Of a stretch of DNA of 12,974 bases, positions 6,592 through 12,117 are shown in pieces. The notes beneath the pieces are model-generated. The model ran no database searches. It saw only the letters and a list, made by a program, of their open reading frames with translations, and was not told the DNA's origin. A program made the translations under genes and the position numbers. Origin of the DNA: JBLHUT01 sp047629975 (lineage in GTDB: Bacteria > Pseudomonadota > Alphaproteobacteria > Rhodobacterales > Rhodobacteraceae); the NCBI GenBank assembly GCA_047629975.1, contig JBLHUT010000072.1, forward strand, positions 1 to 12,974, in the 5' to 3' direction. Position 1 is the stretch's first letter. Every line of letters begins with the position of its first letter.

Positions 6592-7025
6592 AGTTCTGCG
6601 GCGCGGCGCTCGAAGGCGCGCACAATCCGCTGCATCGCCTCGTTGAAAAACAGACCGACCGCGCCTTGAAGCAGGGCGTTCTTCATCTCGAAATCCACGT
6701 CGAATTTGACCTCGCAGCCCCCTTCGGCCTCGGCGAACCGCCACGATGAATTCATATAGCGGAACGGCCCCTCGAGGTATTCGGTATCAAGGCGCGAACC
6801 GTCGGCCCAAAGCGTCACGCGGCTGCCGAATTTCTCACGGAACACCTTGAAAGAAATAACAAGGTCGGCCTCCATTACCTCGGTCTCGCCGACCTGCTTG
6901 CGCGACCGCACACGCGCCGCGGCGCACCACGGCAGAAACTTGGGGTAATTTGCGACATCCCCCACCAAGCCGAACATCTGTTGCGGCGTGTAGGGCAGGT
7001 TTCGGGTCTCGGAGTGATTTGGCAT
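6582..7025 (-). CDS. COQ10/RatA-type START-domain protein, coenzyme Q-binding
   Basis: The 147-residue protein has the small START/SRPBCC fold of the COQ10/RatA family. Visible features are LPYTPQQMFGLVGDVANYPKFLPWC at the N-terminus (the YPxFLPWC motif), EADLVISFKVFREKFGSRV, and the C-terminal helix NEAMQRIVRAFERRAAELYG that closes the lipid-binding cavity. In mitochondria and alphaproteobacteria such proteins bind ubiquinone and support respiration. E. coli RatA was described as an inhibitor of ribosome assembly, so database names differ. No antitoxin-like partner is adjacent, so I favour the ubiquinone role. In this family of genomes it usually sits next to lipA and cinA; here lipA is separated from it by the divergent hpt gene. 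The ATG at 7025 has only a weak ribosome site. Confidence 0.88.
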   Translation of the reverse strand: MPNHSETRNLPYTPQQMFGLVGDVANYPKFLPWCAAARVRSRKQVGETEVMEADLVISFKVFREKFGSRVTLWADGSRLDTEYLEGPFRYMNSSWRFAEAEGGCEVKFDVDFEMKNALLQGAVGLFFNEAMQRIVRAFERRAAELYG

Positions 7026-7103
7026 GACAGGCTTTTGGGTAGTGACAACAGGAACGGCGACGTGAAACAGTCAGTAGAAGTGCCAAAAACCACGGAGACA
7101 CCG

Positions 7104-7640
7104 GTGACGCAACCCGAATATCAAATTGACAAGATGATCTCGGCGAAAGCCATCGCCGCCCGGATCGAGGATCTGGCCCGTGAAATCGAGACAAAGTTCC
7201 GTGCGACCGACAAGCTGGTGGTCGTCGGGTTGCTGCGCGGCTCGTTCGTTTTCATCGCCGATCTGGTGCGGGAACTGAACCTGCCGGTGGAGGTCGATTT
7301 CCTTGAGGCGTCAAGCTATGGCGACGGGACGGAAAGCAGCCGCGAGGTGCGCATTCTAAAGGACCTGCGCGGCAAGATCGAAGGGCGCGATGTGCTGGTG
7401 GTCGAAGATATCGTCGACACCGGCCACACGTTGAACCACGTCACGGGCTTTTTGCTGTCGCGCAAACCTGCGCGGTTGATGTCGGTCGCCCTGCTGGACA
7501 AACCAAGCCGGCGGGAGGTCAATTTCAAGGCTGACTGGATCGGATTTGAAATTCCGGATGAATTCGTCGTCGGTTACGGAATTGATTATGCACAGCGCAA
7601 CAGAAACCTGCCTTATATTGGCAAGGTCAGATTCACCTAA
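7104..7640 (+). CDS. hpt: Hypoxanthine phosphoribosyltransferase
   Basis: This purine-salvage enzyme joins hypoxanthine or guanine to PRPP, giving IMP or GMP. The protein has KLVVVGLLRGSFVFIADLVR (PPi loop), the flexible-loop sequence EASSYGDGTESS, the PRPP motif VLVVEDIVDTGHTL at about 97-110, and LLDKPSRREV and DEFVVGYGIDYAQRNRNLPY, which closes the base pocket. I chose the GTG at 7104 (178 residues) because GGAGA lies 5 bases before it and the length fits the family. A second GTG at 7062 is preceded by AGGA at 8 bases and would give 192 residues with an unconserved extension, so both remain possible. The gene is divergent from the COQ10/RatA gene and convergent with lipA. No other purine gene is nearby. 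Confidence 0.94.
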   Translation: MTQPEYQIDKMISAKAIAARIEDLAREIETKFRATDKLVVVGLLRGSFVFIADLVRELNLPVEVDFLEASSYGDGTESSREVRILKDLRGKIEGRDVLVVEDIVDTGHTLNHVTGFLLSRKPARLMSVALLDKPSRREVNFKADWIGFEIPDEFVVGYGIDYAQRNRNLPYIGKVRFT

Positions 7641-7646
7641 AAACGT

Positions 7647-7664
7647 GGCACACAGTGTGTTGCC
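7647..7664 (+). terminator. Weak hairpin just after hpt
   Basis: The sequence from 7647 to 7664 pairs GGCACAC with GTGTTGCC around a three-base loop, with one bulged base. It begins 6 bases after the hpt stop, where a terminator would be expected. No U-run follows on the plus strand, so termination here is only a possibility. Confidence 0.3.
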
Positions 7665-7737
7665 GAACGATACGGACAACACAACCATCCTATAAATGTT
7701 CACTTTCGCTAAAAATCGCGATCAGGTCCGACGCTTG

Positions 7738-7764
7738 CGCCGCCGCAGATCGAACTGCGCGGCG
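7738..7764 (-). terminator. GC-rich hairpin just after lipA
   Basis: Directly after the lipA stop, the minus strand folds CGCCGCGCAG with CTGC and GCGGCG around the loop TTCGAT: ten base pairs with one bulged G. There is no U-run right behind it, but a TTTTT stretch occurs about 20 bases farther on. It may act as a terminator or protect the 3' end of the lipA message. Confidence 0.45.
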
Positions 7765-7770
7765 AATCGT

Positions 7771-8727
7771 CTAGTTTACGCCAAGCCGGGCCATCCGGTT
7801 GGCACGCAGTTTCGCAAAATCATCGCCCGCGTGATAGCTTGACCGGGTAAGCGGCGTCGCTGACACCATCAAGAACCCCTTGCCCCACGCCGCTTTTTCG
7901 TAGGCTGCAAATTCTTCGGGGGTCACGAAGCGGTCAATCACGTGATGCTTGGGCGTCGGTTGCAGGTATTGCCCGACGGTCAGGAAATCAACGTCGGCGG
8001 CGCGCATGTCGTCCATCACCTGCCCGACGCCCTGCCTGTCCTCACCCAGTCCAACCATAATGCCGGATTTTGTAAAAATCGTCGGGTCAAGCTCCTTTAC
8101 CCGCTGCAACAACCGCAACGAGTGGAAATACCGCGCGCCCGGGCGCACGGTCGGATAAAGCCCGGGCACCGTTTCAAGGTTATGGTTGAACACGTCGGGG
8201 CGCGCGGCCACCACGGCCTCAAGCACGCTATCGTCGCATTTCAAAAAGTCGGGTGTCAGAATCTCGATCGTGGTGTCCGGCGACCGGTGACGGATCGCAC
8301 GGATCGTCTGGGCAAAGTGGTCCGCCCCGCCGTCGATCAGGTCATCCCTGTCCACCGAGGTGATCACAACGTGGTTGAGCGCCAGCTTGGCCACAGCATG
8401 AGCCACCCGCCCCGGCTCGAACGCATCAAGCGCCGAGGGTTTGCCGGTCGCCACGTTGCAGAACGTGCAGCCGCGTGTGCAGATCTCGCCCATGATCATC
8501 ATGGTCGCGTGCCCCTGGTTCCAGCATTCGCCGACATTCGGGCATCCGGCCTCTTCGCACACTGTCACAAGGTTGTTCTCGCGCAAGATATCGCGGGTCG
8601 TCTGATAGCCCTCGCCGACAGGGGCCTTGACCCGGATCCAGCTTGGTTTCTTGGGCTGGGCATTATCGGGGCGATGCGCCTTTTCGGGGTGACGCTGGTC
8701 AGGGATTGTAAGGTCGCGGGTGTTCAA
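7771..8727 (-). CDS. lipA: Lipoyl synthase
   Basis: LipA inserts two sulfur atoms into octanoyl groups attached to lipoyl domains of pyruvate and 2-oxoglutarate dehydrogenases and the glycine cleavage system. The auxiliary cluster cysteines are C57, C62 and C68 (CX4CX5C in CEEAGCPNVGEC). The radical-SAM cysteines are C83, C87 and C90 (CTRGCTFC). The C-terminal RSSYHA motif carries the serine that ligates the auxiliary cluster. Other matches are NHVVITSVDRDDLIDGGA and SGIMVGLGE. I chose the TTG at 8727 (318 residues): GGAG lies 7 bases upstream, and the protein then begins MNTRDLTIP like its relatives. The ATG at 8745 would add six residues and has no ribosome site. Its neighbour on the same strand is oxyR, 134 bases upstream. 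Confidence 0.97.
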   Translation of the reverse strand: MNTRDLTIPDQRHPEKAHRPDNAQPKKPSWIRVKAPVGEGYQTTRDILRENNLVTVCEEAGCPNVGECWNQGHATMMIMGEICTRGCTFCNVATGKPSALDAFEPGRVAHAVAKLALNHVVITSVDRDDLIDGGADHFAQTIRAIRHRSPDTTIEILTPDFLKCDDSVLEAVVAARPDVFNHNLETVPGLYPTVRPGARYFHSLRLLQRVKELDPTIFTKSGIMVGLGEDRQGVGQVMDDMRAADVDFLTVGQYLQPTPKHHVIDRFVTPEEFAAYEKAAWGKGFLMVSATPLTRSSYHAGDDFAKLRANRMARLGVN

Positions 8728-8766
8728 GGGACAACTCCGTTTCATGTTTGGTGCGAAACTAGGGCC

Positions 8767-8801
8767 TGTCGGGACAGATGTCCAAAGAAGTTTCCCCGAC
8801 A
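8767..8801 (-). repeat. Inverted repeat in the oxyR-lipA gap
   Basis: TGTCGGG at 8767-8773 is the reverse complement of CCCGACA at 8795-8801. Within the loop is a shorter dyad, GGACA-GA-TGTCC. It sits after oxyR and before lipA on the minus strand. It may be a weak oxyR terminator or a leader structure of lipA. There is no U-run. Confidence 0.35.
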
Positions 8802-8861
8802 CCGGCTCCGGCATGGCGGCTATGCGTCAGCGCACCACACCCGTCGGACAGGCACATCCCT

Positions 8862-9815
8862 TCAGGCAGGCCGTGCGCCCGCCGCTCCGCGCGCAATCAC
8901 ATCGGCACCGGCCTCTTGCATCAACGTGGCAAGCTCGGCGAACCAGTCTTCCTGCTGGGCGGCCCCTGCACGACGCACAAGCGCAAGCATCCGCGCCGGC
9001 TGCGGATCGGCAAACCGGTGCAAACGCAGCCGCGGAGCCGCGGCCATCTCGGTGGCCAGCGCCAGTTCCGGAAGGAACGTCAAACCGAACCCCTCCGAGA
9101 CAAGCCCGCACAAAGTTGCCAGTGACGACGCCCCAAGGTCGATCCGGCGGCGCGCCGGATCAATCCCGCACGCCGCAATCGCCTGATCCGACAGGCAATG
9201 CCCTTCGTCAAGCAACAGCAACTGATCGGGATCAAGCGTTTGCGGGCGCAAAGCCTCGGACAGGCGCGCACCCTGCCCTGTCAACCGCTCCAGCCGCGCC
9301 GTTGAGCCGGCCAGCAAAAACCGGTCCTCGAACAAAGGGCGCGCCTGCGCCCACGGCAAATCAACCGGAAGCGCCACCACAACCGCATCCAGCACCCCGT
9401 TTTCCAACTGCCCCAGCAACACATGCGTCGGCGCCTCTCGTACACGGATATCCAGCGTCAGGTCCCTTGCGCGCAACCGCGTTAGCGTCGGAGGCAAAAG
9501 ATAGGGCGCCACAGTGGGGATCACGCCAATATGAAGCTCGCCCATCAATCCGCGGGCGCGGCGCGGTAACGCCTCAAGATCACGTGTCTGCGCCAGAATA
9601 CCGCGCGCCCGCTCCAACACAGAGCGCCCGACCCGCGTCAGACAGACCTCACGCGGGCGCCGCTCGACCAGAACGACATCAAGGTTATTCTCCAGTTCCT
9701 TGATTTGCATGGACAATGCAGGCTGCGAAATATTGCAAACCTCGGCCGCGCGCCCGAAATTTCCCTGCTCCGCAAGGGCCACAAAATAACTGAGCTGTTT
9801 CAAGGTTACTTTCAT
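8862..9815 (-). CDS. oxyR: LysR-family hydrogen-peroxide-responsive regulator OxyR
   Basis: The 317-residue protein begins with a LysR winged helix-turn-helix (LKQLSYFVALAEQGNFGRAAEVCNISQPALSMQIKELE region), followed by the linker GELHIGVIPTVAPYLLP shared with OxyR. The sensing loop is LLLLDEGHCLSDQAIAAC. Cysteines C207 and C216 are nine positions apart, exactly like C199 and C208 of E. coli OxyR, which form the regulatory disulfide after peroxide. The effector-domain ending GFGLTFLPELAL also fits. It should therefore be a cytoplasmic peroxide sensor controlling catalase and related genes. No catalase or peroxidase is present in the window; the divergent neighbour is mazG. The ATG at 9815 overlaps a LysR/OxyR-like dyad, suggesting autoregulation. 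Confidence 0.92.
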   Translation of the reverse strand: MKVTLKQLSYFVALAEQGNFGRAAEVCNISQPALSMQIKELENNLDVVLVERRPREVCLTRVGRSVLERARGILAQTRDLEALPRRARGLMGELHIGVIPTVAPYLLPPTLTRLRARDLTLDIRVREAPTHVLLGQLENGVLDAVVVALPVDLPWAQARPLFEDRFLLAGSTARLERLTGQGARLSEALRPQTLDPDQLLLLDEGHCLSDQAIAACGIDPARRRIDLGASSLATLCGLVSEGFGLTFLPELALATEMAAAPRLRLHRFADPQPARMLALVRRAGAAQQEDWFAELATLMQEAGADVIARGAAGARPA

Positions 9816-9828
9816 AACTCAAACTTAT
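9814..9828. promoter_or_regulatory. OxyR/LysR-like dyad ATAA-N7-TTAT over the oxyR start codon
   Basis: ATAACTCAAACTTAT is a 4-base inverted repeat with a 7-base spacer, resembling half of the OxyR pattern of ATAG/CTAT tetrads spaced by seven bases. It overlaps the oxyR ATG, a position from which bound OxyR could repress its own gene. The adjoining tetrads of a full OxyR site are not recognisable, so this is tentative. Confidence 0.4.
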
Positions 9829-9852
9829 CACACCCCGCGGCCTTGGCAATCG

Positions 9853-9865
9853 CCTCGGGCCGAGG
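9853..9865. promoter_or_regulatory. 13-base palindrome upstream of oxyR
   Basis: CCTCGG-G-CCGAGG is a perfect 6-base inverted repeat around one central base, located 38-50 bases before the oxyR start. It could be a protein-binding dyad or a small hairpin. No family motif is recognised. Confidence 0.35.
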
Positions 9866-9894
9866 GACCGTTTGGCAAGCGTGTTGGAAACATA

Positions 9895-9969
9895 CCGATT
9901 GACGTGTCTTGGACACGATCCGATTGACGTGTCTTGGACACGCACCGGTTGACGTGTTGCGTCCGACAG
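9895..9969. repeat. Three tandem 25-base repeats, each with a hairpin-forming dyad
   Basis: Copies occupy 9895-9919, 9920-9944 and 9945-9969 with exact 25-base periodicity. Copies 1 and 2 differ only at the last two bases and contain the perfect dyad CGTGTC-TTG-GACACG. Copy 3 shares CCGGTTGACGTGT and then diverges, but keeps a stem (TGTTG-CGTC-CGACA, one G-U pair). The preceding 25 bases, 9870-9894, hold a weaker relative with TGTT-GGA-AACA. Each of the three copies carries TTGACG, a -35-like hexamer pointing to mazG. Together with the palindrome at 9853 they make up most of the long oxyR-mazG intergenic region. Confidence 0.85.
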
Positions 9970-9999
9970 GCTTTGTGTCGCCTAAAACAGTGCCTGTGC

Positions 10000-10025
10000 G
10001 ACCCGACCCCCGACCCCCGACCCTC
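10000..10025 (+). repeat. C-rich 7-base tandem repeats in the mazG leader
   Basis: GACCC, GACCCCC, GACCCCC and GACCCTC follow one another at 10000-10025, and the sequence remains very rich in C and poor in G up to the mazG ribosome site. Such a C-rich, G-poor message segment resembles a Rho-utilisation region. It may also be a simple slippage repeat. Confidence 0.55.
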
Positions 10026-10057
10026 GGCCCCAAGCGCCCGAACCCAGCCCCCCGAAC

Positions 10058-10070
10058 AGGAGAAAATATG
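10058..10070 (+). promoter_or_regulatory. Ribosome binding site and start of mazG
   Basis: AGGAG at 10058-10062 lies 5 bases before the ATG at 10068 and 8 bases before a second in-frame ATG at 10071. It excludes the longer frame that could begin at a TTG at 9909 inside the tandem repeats. Confidence 0.8.
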
Positions 10071-10895
10071 ATGCCCGACATTGTGCAAAACACACCCGAC
10101 CCAAACAGCGGCATGGCCGGTCTTCTTGAAATCATGAGACGTCTGCGCGACCCCCAAGCGGGATGCCCTTGGGACATCGAACAGACCTACGCGACGATTG
10201 CCCCCTACACGATCGAGGAAGCCCACGAAGTGGCCGACGCCATTGAACGCAAGGCATGGGGCGAGCTTGAATCAGAGCTTGGGGATCTGTTGCTTCAGGT
10301 TGTATATTTCGCGCAGATGGGTGCCGAGGACGGGCATTTTGACTTTGACAGCATCGTTCACGGCATCAGTACCAAGATGATCAGCCGCCATCCCCATGTC
10401 TTCGGTTCCGAAAGCCGCGACAAATCGGCAGAACAGCAAACGCGCGACTGGGAAAAGCTCAAGGCCGCAGAGCGGGCTGCCAAGGGCGAGGCCGGCGTGT
10501 TGGAGGGGGTCGCCCTCGGACTGCCCGCTTTGACCCGCGCGCTGAAATTGCAAAAACGGGCCGCACGGGTGGGTTTTGACTGGACCGACATCACCGATGT
10601 CCTGTCGAAAATCACCGAAGAGGCCGCCGAACTGGCCGAAGCCCAAAAGACCGGCATACTTGATGACATCGAGGACGAGTTAGGAGATTTGTTGTTTGTG
10701 ATCAGCAATCTGGGGCGCCACCTGAATGTTGACCCCGAGGCCGCACTGCGCCGCACGAACGCGAAATTCGTGCGCCGCTTTGCCCATATCGAGACCACCC
10801 TTGCGTTGCAGGGCCGCAGCCCGCAAGAGGCCACACTCGAGCAGATGGACGCGCTTTGGGATGCGGCAAAGCGGATCGAACGGGGTCAGGATTAG
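10068..10895 (+). CDS. mazG: Nucleoside triphosphate pyrophosphohydrolase MazG
   Basis: The 275-residue protein has the two tandem MazG domains of the house-cleaning enzyme that hydrolyses (d)NTPs to monophosphates and pyrophosphate. The first domain contains LRDPQAGCPWDIEQTYATI, the metal-binding EEAHEV and ELGDLLLQVVY. The second contains GFDWTDITDVLSKITEEAAELAEA and DELGDLLFVISNLGRHL, the catalytically important EEAAE plus ELGD pair. The C-terminus has NAKFVRRFAHIE. The length matches E. coli MazG (263 residues). It is divergent from oxyR, with the tandem hairpin repeats between them, so control by oxidative stress is conceivable but not shown. It is followed after 88 bases by the iron-binding protein gene on the same strand. 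Confidence 0.95.
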   Translation: MMPDIVQNTPDPNSGMAGLLEIMRRLRDPQAGCPWDIEQTYATIAPYTIEEAHEVADAIERKAWGELESELGDLLLQVVYFAQMGAEDGHFDFDSIVHGISTKMISRHPHVFGSESRDKSAEQQTRDWEKLKAAERAAKGEAGVLEGVALGLPALTRALKLQKRAARVGFDWTDITDVLSKITEEAAELAEAQKTGILDDIEDELGDLLFVISNLGRHLNVDPEAALRRTNAKFVRRFAHIETTLALQGRSPQEATLEQMDALWDAAKRIERGQD

Positions 10896-10923
10896 GCACA
10901 TCTTCTTTACCCGACAAAATCAA

Positions 10924-10962
10924 TCAGGATATTGACCTGACAAAAAGACTCATGTTTAAGAT
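10924..10962 (+). promoter_or_regulatory. Candidate promoter with overlapping dyad for the iron-binding protein gene
   Basis: TTGACC at 10932-10937 can serve as -35, with TTTAAG at 10955-10960 (17-base spacing) or the adjoining TAAGAT as -10. A perfect dyad TCAGG-N7-CCTGA (10924-10928 and 10936-10940) covers the -35 box, and GACAAAA occurs as a direct repeat at 10913 and 10939. The dyad looks like an operator. Which protein binds it cannot be told from the sequence. Confidence 0.45.
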
Positions 10963-10989
10963 GGACGGCAAACCAAAGGATCAATGCCC

Positions 10990-12012
10990 ATGCTTACTCG
11001 TACGTCCCCCCTTCGTACCGCCCTGATCGCCTCGCTGTCGCTGACGTTGGGCGCCCCTGTTCTGGCTCAGGAGGTCAATGTCTATTCGTATCGTCAGCCC
11101 GAACTGATCGATCCGCTGTTTGCCGCATTTACCGCGCAAACCGGGATCACCGTGAATTCCGTCTTTCTTGAAAAAGGCATGACCGAGCGGCTTGTGTCAG
11201 AGGGCAGACGCTCCCCCGCCGATCTGGCGTTCACCTCGGACATCGGCCGGCTCGACAGCCTGAAACAAGCGGGCGTGCTGCAACCTGTTGTCTCTGATGC
11301 TCTCGAAGCGGCCGTTCCGGCGCAATATCAGGACCCCGAAAACGAGTGGTTTGCATTATCAAGCCGCGCCCGCGTTGTTTATGCCTCCAAAGAGCGCGTT
11401 GCCGACGGAGAGGTGACCACCTATGAAGACCTTGTGGACCCTAAATGGGCCGGACGCATCTGCACCCGTTCGGGGCTGCACACTTATATGGTGGGCCTTA
11501 CCGCCGCGATGATTACCCACCACGGCGAGGCCTATACAAAGGGCTGGCTGTCGGGCGTGAAGGCCAACCTTGCCCGCAAACCCCAAGGCAACGACCGCGC
11601 TCAGGTCAAGGCAATCAGTCAGGGAGAATGCGATATCTCGCTGGGCAACACCTATTACATGGCGCTGATGCAGCGCGACCCGGACCAGCAAGGCTGGGCT
11701 GATGCGGCGCGGATTGTCTTTCCCACCTTCGAAAACAGCGGCACGCATGTGAATGTGTCCGGCGTCGGCATGACCCGCTCGGCACCGAACAAGGAAAACG
11801 CGCTCAAGCTGATGGAGTTTCTGACCTCGGAGACCGGTCAGAAACTTTATGCAGAGTTGAATGATGAATATCCGGTCAATCCTGCTGTCTCGATTTCGGA
11901 TATGGTGGCGTCTTTTGGCACGTTGGTGCCGGATGATGCGAACCTGCAAGAGATTGCCGATTTGCGCGGCATCGCGCTTCGCCTGACCGAGGAAGTCGAT
12001 TTCGACGGTTGA
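10990..12012 (+). CDS. Periplasmic Fe(III)-binding-type ABC transporter substrate-binding protein
   Basis: The 340-residue protein has a Sec signal peptide (MLTRTSPLRTALIASLSL start, hydrophobic to residue 26, likely cleavage after APVLA). The mature part begins QEVNVYSYRQPELIDPLF, the opening of the FbpA/FutA iron-binding family. Candidate iron ligands are Y32 or Y34 in VYSYR and the adjacent Y222 and Y223 in LGNTYYMALM, matching the tyrosine pair of FbpA. C158 and C214 could form a disulfide. I prefer the ATG at 10990 because AAAGGA lies 9 bases upstream. The ATG at 10984 is only three bases from that site and would add two residues. It would deliver ferric iron to an inner-membrane ABC permease, but none is encoded next to it. 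A hairpin follows the stop. Confidence 0.9.
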   Translation: MLTRTSPLRTALIASLSLTLGAPVLAQEVNVYSYRQPELIDPLFAAFTAQTGITVNSVFLEKGMTERLVSEGRRSPADLAFTSDIGRLDSLKQAGVLQPVVSDALEAAVPAQYQDPENEWFALSSRARVVYASKERVADGEVTTYEDLVDPKWAGRICTRSGLHTYMVGLTAAMITHHGEAYTKGWLSGVKANLARKPQGNDRAQVKAISQGECDISLGNTYYMALMQRDPDQQGWADAARIVFPTFENSGTHVNVSGVGMTRSAPNKENALKLMEFLTSETGQKLYAELNDEYPVNPAVSISDMVASFGTLVPDDANLQEIADLRGIALRLTEEVDFDG

Positions 12013-12023
12013 TGCAACAGCCC

Positions 12024-12052
12024 TGTCCGGCGGCCTTTTCGGCGGCCGGACA
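12024..12052. terminator. Strong hairpin between convergent iron-binding protein and MFS genes
   Basis: TGTCCGGC at 12024-12031 pairs perfectly with GCCGGACA at 12045-12052, and an inner GCC-TTTTC-GGC extends the stem after one mismatch. It begins 11 bases after the stop of the iron-binding protein gene and can serve both strands. No U-run follows. A second, weaker stem, CACC/GGTG at 12078-12092, is followed on the minus strand by ATATTTTG and may help end the MFS transcript. Confidence 0.55.
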
Positions 12053-12117
12053 CATGGCGAAAATGCGACAAAATATCACCAAAAGGCGGTGCCGGTGCCC
12101 CGAACTCTACCGCGGGA

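Noticed and set aside
6582..7025. RatA as part of a toxin-antitoxin pair
   Set aside because: There is no RatB-like gene beside it; the neighbours are cinA and hpt, and the context fits a COQ10-type ubiquinone-binding role better.
7942..9186. Long plus-strand open frame (414 codons) opposite lipA and oxyR
   Set aside because: It is antisense to two well-identified genes, shows no domain, and arises from the high GC content of the opposing codons.
8720..9703. Plus-strand open frame of 327 codons opposite oxyR
   Set aside because: The product is a low-complexity run of Pro, Ala, Arg and Thr, a shadow of the GC-rich oxyR frame.
9895..9969. Short CRISPR array
   Set aside because: The 25-base units are directly abutting with no unique spacers, and no cas gene is present.
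9909..10067. Upstream extension of mazG from a TTG at 9909
   Set aside because: The added 53 residues come from the tandem repeats and C-rich leader, and the strong AGGAG site points to the ATG at 10068.
10896..10983. Riboswitch or small RNA between mazG and the iron-binding protein gene
   Set aside because: The 88-base gap is A-rich with only a short dyad; no recognisable riboswitch core or strong fold is visible.
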